A DNA stretch of 43,732 bases from CADCVT01 sp036389485 (lineage in GTDB: Bacteria; Actinomycetota; Thermoleophilia; Solirubrobacterales; Solirubrobacteraceae), in the NCBI GenBank assembly GCA_036389485.1, contig DASVPR010000010.1, forward strand, positions 1 to 43,732, given 5' to 3'. The translations under genes were made by a program, and so were the position numbers. Below the pieces are notes generated by a model. That model was not told where the DNA came from, did not search any database, and worked only from the letters and a program-made list of their open reading frames with translations. Shown here in pieces: positions 24,997-32,362 of the stretch. Each line of letters opens with the position of its first letter. Positions within the stretch are counted from its first letter, which is position 1.

Positions 24997-25911
24997 CTAC
25001 TCCTCGCCGTCCCAGTAATCCAGCCGCTCGACCCGGAAGATCGCGCCGAACGCCCGGAACGAGATCTTCTCAGAGCGCGGGTACCAGCACACGTCGCGCG
25101 GGTCACGCTCCCCGTAGGCCAGCAGCTGCAGCCCGTCCTCGCCCGCGGCGAACGAGTGGGCGACGCCCGACCCCGCGGGCCGCGCCACGAGCGAGCCGCG
25201 CGCCACCGGGCGCTCGTCGTCTCCGAGCCGCACGACCCCAGAGCCCCCGAGGACGACGAACAGCTCCTCCTCGGCGCTGTGGACATGCGGCGGGTACGAC
25301 TCGGCGCCCGGCGCGATCTCCACGTGCCTCAGCCCGCTCGTGACGGACCCGGCGGCGCGGCCGATGTCGCGGCGGAAGGCGTGCGTCCGGCCGCGGCGCG
25401 TCTCCTGCACCGCGAGGTCCGCCAGCGCCACGACGTTCGCCGGCCGCTCGCCGGGCGACGAGACGTCGACGGGCTCGAGCGCCGCCTCGCGCGCGAACGG
25501 GTGCTCGCCGGCGCCCGGCCGGTCGAACCACGTGTCGCCGACCCACGCCACGTCCGCGCGGGGCAGCACGACCGACTCCGCGGTCCGCCGCTCGCCGAAG
25601 GCCAGCACGTCGATCCCGTCCTCGCCGGCGACGAGCGTGTGCGGCGGCCCCTCGGCGACGTGCACGATCCCGTCCCCGGCGGCTACGTCGCACACCGCGC
25701 CGTCCTGCCACAGCCGCCCGCCGCCGGCCAGCACGAAGAAGATCTCCTCCTCGGCGCCGTGGGCGTGGACGGGCGACGTCTGCCCGCCCGGCAGCGCGCG
25801 GACGCGCTTCAGCCCGACCCGGACGGACCCGGCCGCGGCCCCGAGGTCCCACCGCGTCCGCCGCAGCGCGCCACGGTCGATGGTCTCCGAAGGCGCGTCA
25901 TCCCAGTGCAT
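24997..25911 (-). CDS. bicupin protein
   Basis: 304 residues. Two beta-barrel cupin domains: first metal motif HAHGAEEE (H49, H51, E55) with later H91 in PPHTLV; second HVHSAEEE (H209, H211, E215) with later AHSF. Both keep the H-x-H-x(3)-E...H set, so both sites may bind metal. Linker WVGDTWFDRP between the halves. Bicupins include oxalate decarboxylases, dioxygenases and sugar or auxin-like binding proteins; length and motifs alone do not decide. The minus-strand -10 TAGCAT (25921-25926) lies nine bases before the ATG. It forms the first gene of a probable bicupin-ATPase transcript. Confidence 0.88.
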   Translation of the reverse strand: MHWDDAPSETIDRGALRRTRWDLGAAAGSVRVGLKRVRALPGGQTSPVHAHGAEEEIFFVLAGGGRLWQDGAVCDVAAGDGIVHVAEGPPHTLVAGEDGIDVLAFGERRTAESVVLPRADVAWVGDTWFDRPGAGEHPFAREAALEPVDVSSPGERPANVVALADLAVQETRRGRTHAFRRDIGRAAGSVTSGLRHVEIAPGAESYPPHVHSAEEELFVVLGGSGVVRLGDDERPVARGSLVARPAGSGVAHSFAAGEDGLQLLAYGERDPRDVCWYPRSEKISFRAFGAIFRVERLDYWDGEE

Positions 25912-25920
25912 CCGACCGCG

Positions 25921-25926
25921 ATGCTA
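25921..25926 (-). promoter_or_regulatory. -10 element of bicupin operon, leaderless arrangement
   Basis: TAGCAT on the minus strand, nine bases before ATG 25911. No -35 match is visible 16-18 bases upstream. Same hexamer as for the ATPase gene at 20842. Confidence 0.4.
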
Positions 25927-25964
25927 GGAGGAAACGCCCGCGCCCGCGCGAATGCACGGGAACT

Positions 25965-26726
25965 ATGGAGCCCAAGGCCAAGGTGATCGCGTTCGCCAAC
26001 CAGAAGGGCGGCGTCGCGAAGACGACGACGACGCTGAACCTCGCGGCCGCCTTCGCCGAGAAGGGCAACCGCGTGCTGTGCGTCGACATGGATCCCCAGG
26101 GGAACCTGACCATGTCGCAGGGGATCGACCCCGACACCCTCGAGCTGTCGATGTACGACGTCCTCGTGCACGACGTCGACATACGGCAGGTGATCCGCAA
26201 GCGCGAGGTGGACATCGCGTGCGCGTCGATCGACCTCGCCGGCGCCGAGATCGCGATGTCGACCAAGATCGGGCGCGAGCGGTCGCTGCAGAAGGCCTTC
26301 CGCCCGATCCTCGGCGACTACGACTTCATCTGCATCGACACCCCGCCGAGCCTCGGGCTGCTCACGATCAACGCCCTCACGGCCGCCGACAAGGTGATCG
26401 TCCCCGTGCAGTGCGAGTATCTGTCCATGCGCGGGCTGATCCAGCTCCAGAACACGCTCGAGATGATCAGGGAGAACCTCAACCCCGACGTCCAGATCGA
26501 GGGGATCCTGCCCACGCTCGTCGACTCGCGGACGCTCCACGCCAAGGAGGCGATCGAGATCCTCGAGGAGAACTTCGGCGACCGGGTCTTCGCCTCGCGC
26601 ATCCGCAAGACGATCCGGTTTGCCGAGGCGCCGGTGAAGGGCATGTCCGTTCTCAAGTACGACCCGGACGGCGTAGCCGCCGAGTCCTATCGGCAGTTGG
26701 CGAAGGAGGTCCTCGCTCATGGCTAG
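25965..26726 (+). CDS. parA: ParA/Soj-family ATPase
   Basis: 253 residues. Walker-type partition ATPase: deviant Walker A KGGVAKTTT (Ala replaces the usual Gly, a variant seen in other ParA lineages), A' motif VLCVDMDPQGNLT and Walker B YDFICIDTPPSLGLLTINAL. The C-terminal part VFASRIRKTIRFAEAPVKGMSV is typical Soj. No parB and no parS-like TGTTTCACGTGAAACA occurs in the window. Instead the gene overlaps ftsZ by eight bases, with the ftsZ ribosome site inside parA. This suggests a MinD/MipZ-like or division-coupled role, which is inference. Confidence 0.92.
   Translation: MEPKAKVIAFANQKGGVAKTTTTLNLAAAFAEKGNRVLCVDMDPQGNLTMSQGIDPDTLELSMYDVLVHDVDIRQVIRKREVDIACASIDLAGAEIAMSTKIGRERSLQKAFRPILGDYDFICIDTPPSLGLLTINALTAADKVIVPVQCEYLSMRGLIQLQNTLEMIRENLNPDVQIEGILPTLVDSRTLHAKEAIEILEENFGDRVFASRIRKTIRFAEAPVKGMSVLKYDPDGVAAESYRQLAKEVLAHG
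26703..26710 (+). promoter_or_regulatory. strong Shine-Dalgarno that fixes the ftsZ start
   Basis: AAGGAGGT ends eight bases before ATG 26719. It is the best ribosome site I saw in the window and supports translation of the whole N-terminal extension of FtsZ. Confidence 0.85.
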
Positions 26727-28215
26727 GAGAGGTGACCGCGCGAGCATGCGCGAGGGCCCGCTCGCGGCGCTCTTCCGGAAGACGGAGGAGGACGCGCCGT
26801 CGGAGCAGCGCGCGCCCGAGCCTCCGAAGCCGCGCGAGGAGGAGCCCCGCTCGCCGGAGCCGCCGCGCGCGGAGGAACCGCCGCGCGAGCGGCCGGCGCG
26901 GCCGCACCCGTCCCTCATCACGCCGTCGGAGCAGGGCTCGCCCGAGCAGCCGCCCGCGGAGGAGGAGCGCCGGATCCCGACGCCGCAGGAGCGCCTGCGC
27001 CACGCGTTCTCGTCGGACATCCCCGAGAACGTCATGGCCCCGCCGCCCGAGGCGCCGCCGGAGCGCGGCCCCGTCCTGGAGTCCGATCCCTACACGCGCC
27101 CGGAGCCGTCCGACTACGTCAAGTCGCACGCGCTCGGCCAGCCGGTGCTGCGGGTGGTCGGCGTCGGCGGCGCCGGCGTCAACGCCGTCAACCGGATGGT
27201 CGACGCGCAGATCGACGGCGTCGAGTTCGTCGCCATCAACACCGACCTGCAGTCGCTCCAGCAGTCGAACGCGGACGTGACGCTGCACATCGGGGCGTCG
27301 CTGACGCGCGGGCTCGGCAGCGGCTCGGACCCCGACCTCGGCCGCGCCGCGGCGATGGAGGAGTACGACCGGATCAAGGCGCTGCTGAAGGGCAGCGACA
27401 TGATCTTCATCACCGCGGGCGCGGGCGGCGGCACCGGCACCGGCGCGGCGCCGATCGTGGCGCGGATCGCCCGCGAGGTCGGCGCGCTCACCGTCGGCAT
27501 CGTCACGAAGCCGTTCGGCTTCGAGGGCTCCCGCCGGCGCGAGCAGGCCGAGAAGGGCGTCGAGGTGCTGTCCGAAGAGGTCGACACGCTCATCGTCGTG
27601 CCGAACAACCGGCTGCTGTCGGTGCTCGACAAGAACACGTCGATGGTCGACGCGTTCACGGTGGCCGACGACGTCCTGCGCCAGGGCGTGCAGGGCATCT
27701 CCGACCTGGTCACCCTGCCGGGCCTCATCAACCTCGACTTCGCCGACGTGCGGACGATCATGTCCAACGCGGGGTCGGCGCTGCTCGGCATCGGCATGGG
27801 GACCGGCGACGGCCGCGCGATCCAGGCCGCCGAGCAGGCGGTGGCGTCGCCGCTGCTGGAGACGTCGATGGAGGGCGCGCGCTCGATCCTGCTCTCGATC
27901 ACCGGCGGGCGGGACCTCTCGCTGTGGGAGGTCAACGAGGCCGCGAAGGCGGTGGCCGAGGCCGCCCATCCGGACGCGAACATCATCTTCGGCGCGATGG
28001 TCGACGACAAGCTCGCCGACGACGTGTGCTGGGTGACGGTCGTGGCCACCGGCTACGGCGACTCGCGGAGCCAGACGCAGCGCGACCGCGACGGCGCCCG
28101 CCGCCGCTTCGAGGAGCCGGAGGGCGAGCCGCGCGTGCGCCGCTCCCGCCTGCCGGAGCCGCCCCGCACCCGAGACCTCGAGCTCGACGTCCCCGAGTTT
28201 CTCCCACGGGGATAG
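26719..28215 (+). CDS. ftsZ: cell-division protein FtsZ with long N-terminal extension
   Basis: 498 residues. Tubulin-like GTPase that builds the Z ring. The GTPase begins near residue 140 at VLRVVGVGGAGVNAVNRM; tubulin signature GAGGGTGTGAAP lies near 234-245, T7 loop NLDFADVRTIM near 337-347, and the C-terminal peptide LELDVPEFLPRG resembles the actinobacterial DLDVPxFL tail that binds partners such as SepF. Typical bacterial FtsZ has 5-30 residues before the first strand; here there are about 140, rich in Pro, Glu and Arg, with two less disordered stretches, REGPLAALFRKTEED (about 11-25) and PQERLRHAFSSDIPENV (about 92-108). The ribosome site makes this start secure. Located outside a dcw cluster and overlapping parA. 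Confidence 0.95.
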   Translation: MARRGDRASMREGPLAALFRKTEEDAPSEQRAPEPPKPREEEPRSPEPPRAEEPPRERPARPHPSLITPSEQGSPEQPPAEEERRIPTPQERLRHAFSSDIPENVMAPPPEAPPERGPVLESDPYTRPEPSDYVKSHALGQPVLRVVGVGGAGVNAVNRMVDAQIDGVEFVAINTDLQSLQQSNADVTLHIGASLTRGLGSGSDPDLGRAAAMEEYDRIKALLKGSDMIFITAGAGGGTGTGAAPIVARIAREVGALTVGIVTKPFGFEGSRRREQAEKGVEVLSEEVDTLIVVPNNRLLSVLDKNTSMVDAFTVADDVLRQGVQGISDLVTLPGLINLDFADVRTIMSNAGSALLGIGMGTGDGRAIQAAEQAVASPLLETSMEGARSILLSITGGRDLSLWEVNEAAKAVAEAAHPDANIIFGAMVDDKLADDVCWVTVVATGYGDSRSQTQRDRDGARRRFEEPEGEPRVRRSRLPEPPRTRDLELDVPEFLPRG

Positions 28216-28228
28216 ACGACCGCCGAGC

Positions 28229-28259
28229 GGCCGCGCCTCGTCCCCCCCGAGGCGCGGCC
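28229..28259 (+). terminator. GC-rich hairpin after ftsZ
   Basis: Perfect 12-base stem: GGCCGCGCCTCG (28229-28240), loop TCCCCCC, CGAGGCGCGGCC (28248-28259). No T tract follows, as is common in high-GC actinobacteria. It starts 14 bases after the ftsZ stop. The rest of 28260-28362 has no gene. Confidence 0.75.
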
Positions 28260-28362
28260 GAAGGCGGTGGGCTCGGCCGGCCGGAGGCGGTGCGCGGCGT
28301 GGCTGAACGCGGCCACTCGGCGCCGCCGGCGGAGGGGCTTCGACGGCGCGGCGGCGCGCCAT

Positions 28363-28368
28363 TAGGGT
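28363..28368 (+). promoter_or_regulatory. -10 element of gamma-glutamyltransferase gene
   Basis: TAGGGT, seven bases before ATG 28376. A possible -35 is TTCGAC (28339-28344) with an 18-base spacer. The identical hexamer precedes the methyltransferase at 33309. Confidence 0.4.
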
Positions 28369-28375
28369 GCGCGGC

Positions 28376-29851
28376 ATGAGCGCTTCGCGGGGCTTCGTCG
28401 CCGCCGGGCATCCGCTGTCCGCGGAGGCCGGCGCGCGCGTGCTGCGGGAGGGGGGCAACGCGGTCGATGCGGCGATCGCGGCGATGCTGGTGTCGTGGGT
28501 CGCGGAGCCGCTGCTGTCCGGCCCCGGCGCGGGCGGCTACATGCTCGTCGCGGGCGCGGGGGAGGACCCCGTGCTGCTCGACTTCTTCGTCGAGGCGCCG
28601 GGACGCGGCGCCGACGCCGCGAAACGGTGCGCGCTGCTGCCGTGCGAGGTGTCGTTCGGCGACGCCAACCAGGTCTTCAACGCGGGCGCGGCGTCTTGCG
28701 GCGCCTACGGCAACCCGGCGGGGATCTGCGACGCGTCGCGCCGGTGGGGGACAGTCCCCCTCGCCGAGCTGGCCAAGCCCGCGGCGCGGCTGGCGCGCGA
28801 GGGCGTGGTGCTCAACGCGCAGCAGGCATTCGTGTTCGAGCTGCTGCGCCCGATCCTGCTCTCGACGCCCGAGGCGCGCGCGCTCTTCGCGCCGGAGGGC
28901 CGGCTGCTGCGCGAGGGCGACGTCTACCGCTTCGACGAGCTGGCGGAGGCGATCGAGCTGCTCGGCGCCGAGGGCGAGCGGCCGTTCTACGAGGGGAGCG
29001 TGGCGCGCGCGATCACGAGCTGGGTCCGCGAGCGCGGCGGCACGCTCACGATGGAGGACCTCGCGGCCTACCGGCCGGTCGTCCGCGATCCGGTCCGGGC
29101 GCGGTACCGCGGCCGCGACGTGCTGACCAACCCGCCGCCGAACGCCGGCGGCATCCTGCTCGTGCTCGCGCTGCAGCGGCTCGCGCAGACCGACGGCCCG
29201 CCCACGCTCACGCAGATCGTCGACGTGATGGAGGCCGTCCAGGCGCACCGCACGCCCGAGTTCACCAACGGCCTCGCCGACCCCGCGTACGTCCACGACT
29301 TCGTCGCCACCCACCTCGGCAACACGACGCACATCAGCGTCATGGACGGCGAGGGCCGCGCCGCGAGCGTCACGTGCACCAACGGGGAGGGCTCAGGCAT
29401 CGTGGTGCCTGGCACCGGCGTCCACGTCAACAACATCATGGGCGAGGAGGACCTCTCGCCGGCCGGCTTCCACCTCGCCCCGCCGGGGACGCGGATGCCC
29501 TCGATGATGGCCCCGACCGTCGTGCTGCGCGACGGCGTGGTCGAGCTGGCGGTCGGCAGCGCCGGCTCGAACCGGATCCGCTCGGCGATCCTGCAGGTCA
29601 TCGTCGGCGTCGTCGACCACGGCCTGGCGGCGCGCGAGGCGGTCGACGCCCCGCGCGTCCACTTCGAGGACGGCATCGTGTTCGCCGAGCCGGGCGTCCC
29701 GGTCGAGGAGCTGCGCGGCCGCGAGCTCGTCCGCTTCCGCGACCGCAACCTGTTCTTCGGCGGTGCCCAGGCGATCGAGCGCGACGCCAGGACGGGGGAG
29801 CTGAGCGGCGCGGGCGACCCGCGGCGCGGCGGCGCCGCGGTCGAGGCGTGA
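28376..29851 (+). CDS. ggt: gamma-glutamyltransferase family protein
   Basis: 491 residues from ATG 28376 (GTG 28367 three codons earlier falls in the -10 region). Ntn-hydrolase that is made as a proenzyme and cut before the nucleophile Thr of NTTHISV, here T317, giving a large chain of 316 and a small chain of 175 residues. Family marks: GGNAVDAAIA near the N-terminus, PGAGGYMLV, PPNAGGILL, RMPSMMAPTVV and GSAGSNRIRSAI (GSPGG variant). No signal peptide is present, unlike periplasmic E. coli GGT, so it is probably cytosolic. A cysteine-bearing loop (CALLPCEV...ASCG...GICD, about 83-121) replaces the usual PxxxP segment. A cephalosporin-acylase-like or glutathione-analogue substrate is possible. 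Overlaps the next gene by GTGA. Confidence 0.9.
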   Translation: MSASRGFVAAGHPLSAEAGARVLREGGNAVDAAIAAMLVSWVAEPLLSGPGAGGYMLVAGAGEDPVLLDFFVEAPGRGADAAKRCALLPCEVSFGDANQVFNAGAASCGAYGNPAGICDASRRWGTVPLAELAKPAARLAREGVVLNAQQAFVFELLRPILLSTPEARALFAPEGRLLREGDVYRFDELAEAIELLGAEGERPFYEGSVARAITSWVRERGGTLTMEDLAAYRPVVRDPVRARYRGRDVLTNPPPNAGGILLVLALQRLAQTDGPPTLTQIVDVMEAVQAHRTPEFTNGLADPAYVHDFVATHLGNTTHISVMDGEGRAASVTCTNGEGSGIVVPGTGVHVNNIMGEEDLSPAGFHLAPPGTRMPSMMAPTVVLRDGVVELAVGSAGSNRIRSAILQVIVGVVDHGLAAREAVDAPRVHFEDGIVFAEPGVPVEELRGRELVRFRDRNLFFGGAQAIERDARTGELSGAGDPRRGGAAVEA

Positions 29852-30300
29852 ATCGCGGCGGTCGCGCGGCGTCGCGGCGATCGCCGTTGCGGCGAGGCGC
29901 CGGCACCGCGGCGCTCGCCGGCGCGGCCCTCGTCGCCGCCGGCTGCGGCACGCCCTCCGCGGACCTCTTCGTCGTCGACCGCAGCGGCTCGCTCCCGGAC
30001 GCGAAGCTGACCCTCCGGGTCGGCGACGGCGGCACCGTCCGCTGCGACGGCGGCGAGGAGAAGCCGATCTCCAGCGAGGACCTCCTCGACGCCCGCCAGC
30101 TGACCGAGGACCTCCGCCCGCTGCTCGACCAGAACGTCCGCCTCGCCCCGCGCGAGGGCTCGCTGCTGCGGTTCCGCGTCACGGGCGAGGAGGGCGAGGT
30201 CCGTTTCGCCGACAACTCGCGCCGCCTCCCGAAGCCGTTCGCGCAGGTGATCGCGTTCACGCGCAAGATCGCGATGCAGGTCTGCGGGCGCGACCGCTGA
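29848..30300 (+). CDS. small lipoprotein, unknown function
   Basis: 150 residues from GTG 29848. An Arg-rich start, a hydrophobic stretch AALAGAALVA and lipobox AAGC with the lipid-accepting C33. The mature part of about 117 residues has two more Cys, in VRCDGG and MQVCGRDR, which may pair. Pattern LTLRVGDGGTVRCDGG ... LLRFRVTGEEGEVRFADNS ... PFAQVIAFTRKIAMQV suggests a small beta-rich domain. Co-translated with the gamma-glutamyltransferase gene, but that enzyme lacks a signal peptide, so a direct partnership is doubtful. Confidence 0.8.
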   Translation: MNRGGRAASRRSPLRRGAGTAALAGAALVAAGCGTPSADLFVVDRSGSLPDAKLTLRVGDGGTVRCDGGEEKPISSEDLLDARQLTEDLRPLLDQNVRLAPREGSLLRFRVTGEEGEVRFADNSRRLPKPFAQVIAFTRKIAMQVCGRDR

Positions 30301-30385
30301 CGCGCCCCGCCATCACCGATCGTCATACGAGCGGTCACGAATCGTGCTGGCTCACGCTGCGCACCGCTGCGAACGTTGAGGGGAG

Positions 30386-31291
30386 ATGACACGCCGCGCC
30401 TGGATCCTGATGCTCACCCTCGCCGCCGTCTGGGGCGCGTCGTACATGTTCATCGAGATCTCGCTCGACGGCGGGCTCTCCTCGACGTTCCTCGTCTTCG
30501 CCCGCACCGCCCTCGGCGCGCTCGTGCTCGCGCCGGTCGCGCTGCACCGCGGCGCGTTCGCGCCCGCCCGCCGCCACCTGCCGATGCTCGCGCTCATCGC
30601 CCTCGTCCAGATCACGGGCCCGTTCCTGCTCATCACGGTCGGCCAGCACCACGTCGACTCGTCGATGGCCGGGATCCTCGTCGCCTCCGCGCCGATCTTC
30701 ACCTCGATCATCGCCGCGCTCTACGCCCACGACGACCGCCTCAACGCGACCGGCATCGCCGGCATCGCCGTCGGCATCCTCGGCGTCGCGATGTTGTTCG
30801 GTGTCGATCTGAGCGGCACCGCCGAGACGCTGCTCGCCGGGCTCGGGATCCTCCTCGCGAGCCTCGGGTACGCGATCGGGGCGACGCTCTCCAAGCGCCG
30901 CCTCCAGGAGGTCCCGCCGATCGGGATCGCCGCGTCGATCATGGGGTTCAGCGCGCTCGCGCTGCTGCCGCTCGCGCCGTTCACGGCTCCGGCCGACGTC
31001 CCGAGCGTGGGCACGTTCGCGGCGCTGCTCGCGCTCGGCGCCGGCGGCACCGGCCTCGCCTTCCTCATCTTCTACGTCCTCAACGCCGACATCGGGCCGA
31101 GCCGCGCCAGCGTCGTGGCCTACATCGCGCCGTTCTTCAGCGTCGTCTACGGGGTGACGCTGCTCGACGAGCCGTTCGGCCTCGGCACCGCCGCCGGGCT
31201 CGTCCTCATCCTCGCCGGCTCGTGGATGGCGGCCGACGGGCGGCTGCCCGGGCGCCGGCGCGCCGCGACGCTCGCCGAGGCCTCCGCCTGA
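30386..31291 (+). CDS. EamA/DMT-family exporter
   Basis: 301 residues with ten predicted membrane helices in two five-helix EamA repeats. Starts MTRRAWILMLTLAAVWGASYMF, the characteristic first helix (WG-x-S/N-x-x-F). Repeat 2 begins near LLAGLGILLASLGYAIGATLSKR and ends with RASVVAYIAPFFSVVYGVTLLDEPF, another family hallmark. Such proteins export amino acids, nucleosides or other metabolites; the substrate cannot be told. GGGGAG sits immediately before the ATG, too close for an optimal ribosome site. The 85 bases upstream (30301-30385) hold no gene. Confidence 0.93.
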   Translation: MTRRAWILMLTLAAVWGASYMFIEISLDGGLSSTFLVFARTALGALVLAPVALHRGAFAPARRHLPMLALIALVQITGPFLLITVGQHHVDSSMAGILVASAPIFTSIIAALYAHDDRLNATGIAGIAVGILGVAMLFGVDLSGTAETLLAGLGILLASLGYAIGATLSKRRLQEVPPIGIAASIMGFSALALLPLAPFTAPADVPSVGTFAALLALGAGGTGLAFLIFYVLNADIGPSRASVVAYIAPFFSVVYGVTLLDEPFGLGTAAGLVLILAGSWMAADGRLPGRRRAATLAEASA

Positions 31292-31306
31292 TAGAACGCC
31301 GCCGCT

Positions 31307-31738
31307 ATCGAGGACCTGATCGACAACGCCCGCGCCTGGGAGCGCGACTTCAGCCACGGCGACCTGCCGATCCTGCCGGCGCGCCGCCTCGCCGTGCTCG
31401 CGTGCATGGACGCGAGGCTCCCCGTCTTTCAGGTGCTCGGCCTGCGGCCGGGCGAGGCGCACGTCATCCGCAACGCGGGCGGGCTCGCGACCGACGACGC
31501 GCTCCGATCGATCGAGGTCTCGCAGGGGATCGGCACCCAGGACGTCATGGTCGTCCACCACACCGACTGCGGCGTCTGCAAGATGACCGACGAGCAGCTG
31601 CGCGAGCTGGGCGCCACGCGCGACATCGACGAGAACGTCCGGATCACGCTGGCGCGCGTCCGCGAGCGGCTGCCGCGGACCGGCGACCTGCGCGGCTTCG
31701 TCTACGAGGTCGAGACCGGCCGGCTGCGCGAGGTCTAG
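31307..31738 (+). CDS. beta-class carbonic anhydrase (small Rv1284-like type)
   Basis: About 143 residues if started at ATC 31307. Zinc enzyme that interconverts CO2 and bicarbonate. Zinc ligands C33, H85 and C88 in ACMDAR and HHTDCG, catalytic D35-R37 dyad, and EAHVIRNAGG substrate loop. Small compared with plant or E. coli enzymes but normal for this subfamily. The conserved front, IEDLIDNARAWERDF and LPARRLAVLACMDAR, lies upstream of the first in-frame GTG (31394), which would cut the protein just before the active site. An in-frame stop at 31292-31294 leaves only AAC, GCC, GCC, GCT, ATC, GAG, GAC, CTG as possible initiators, so ATC or CTG is implied. TAGAAC nine bases upstream of ATC fits the leaderless pattern. 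Confidence 0.85.
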   Translation: MEDLIDNARAWERDFSHGDLPILPARRLAVLACMDARLPVFQVLGLRPGEAHVIRNAGGLATDDALRSIEVSQGIGTQDVMVVHHTDCGVCKMTDEQLRELGATRDIDENVRITLARVRERLPRTGDLRGFVYEVETGRLREV

Positions 31739-32349
31739 CCGAAGCGCACCTTGCCGTTGGACCGCGCGCGGGCCTGCGCTCGCTCCATGAAGTCCAGCCG
31801 CTTGATCGCCGCGCGGAACAGCCGCGTGACGAGGCGCAGCCGCGCGTTCTCGGAGCGCAGGTCCAGCAGGCCCTGCTTCGCCTCCAGGCCGAAGTCGACC
31901 GTCGCGGCCATGTCGTAGGCGCTCATCTCGACGAGCTTCTCCGGGTCGGCGGGCTCGTCGGTCGCCTGCTCGACCAGCTCGTTGTACGCGTCGCGCGCCG
32001 CCTCGAGCGTCGCGGGGTCCGCGTCCTCGGGCTTGTCCTCGAGCCAGTCGACCTCGCCGGCGGGGTACGGCCGGTCGTCGAGCCGCTCGACGAGCCGGAA
32101 CGGCCGCGTGCCGCGGCAGACGATGTTCATCCGCCCGTCCGGCATCCGCTCGAGCACCTGCGCGACGACGCACGCGCAGCCGGTCGGCTTCAGCCCGTCG
32201 TCGCTGAGCCAGACGATCCCGAACTCGTCCTCCCGCTCGAGGCACTCGCCGATCATCCGCTTGTAGCGCTCCTCGAAGATGTGCAGCGGGACGAGCTCGC
32301 CGGGCAGCGCGACGATGCCCAGCGGGAACAGCGGGAGCTCCTCGCTCAT
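31735..32349 (-). CDS. Lon N-terminal (LON substrate-binding) domain protein
   Basis: 204 residues. Stand-alone LON domain without ATPase or protease parts. Starts LPLFPLGIVALPGELVPLHIFEERY, the typical front of the domain, followed by the FGIVWLS and CACVVAQVLERMPDGRMNIVCRGTRPFRLVE strands. A helical C-terminal half ends RAIKRL-like and basic. Stand-alone members are widespread in actinobacteria without a firm function. Its -10 (TAACCT, minus strand 32357-32362) overlaps the stop codon of the methyltransferase gene upstream. CTAG stop shared with the carbonic anhydrase. Confidence 0.9.
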   Translation of the reverse strand: MSEELPLFPLGIVALPGELVPLHIFEERYKRMIGECLEREDEFGIVWLSDDGLKPTGCACVVAQVLERMPDGRMNIVCRGTRPFRLVERLDDRPYPAGEVDWLEDKPEDADPATLEAARDAYNELVEQATDEPADPEKLVEMSAYDMAATVDFGLEAKQGLLDLRSENARLRLVTRLFRAAIKRLDFMERAQARARSNGKVRFG

Positions 32350-32356
32350 GCGAGGC

Positions 32357-32362
32357 AGGTTA
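32357..32362 (-). promoter_or_regulatory. -10 element of LON-domain gene overlapping upstream stop codon
   Basis: TAACCT on the minus strand, seven bases before ATG 32349. The first three bases of the element are the TAA of the methyltransferase gene. Confidence 0.35.

Noticed and set aside
25912..26726. Chromosome origin or parABS locus
   Set aside because: No parB, dnaA, DnaA boxes or parS palindrome nearby; parA is linked to ftsZ instead.
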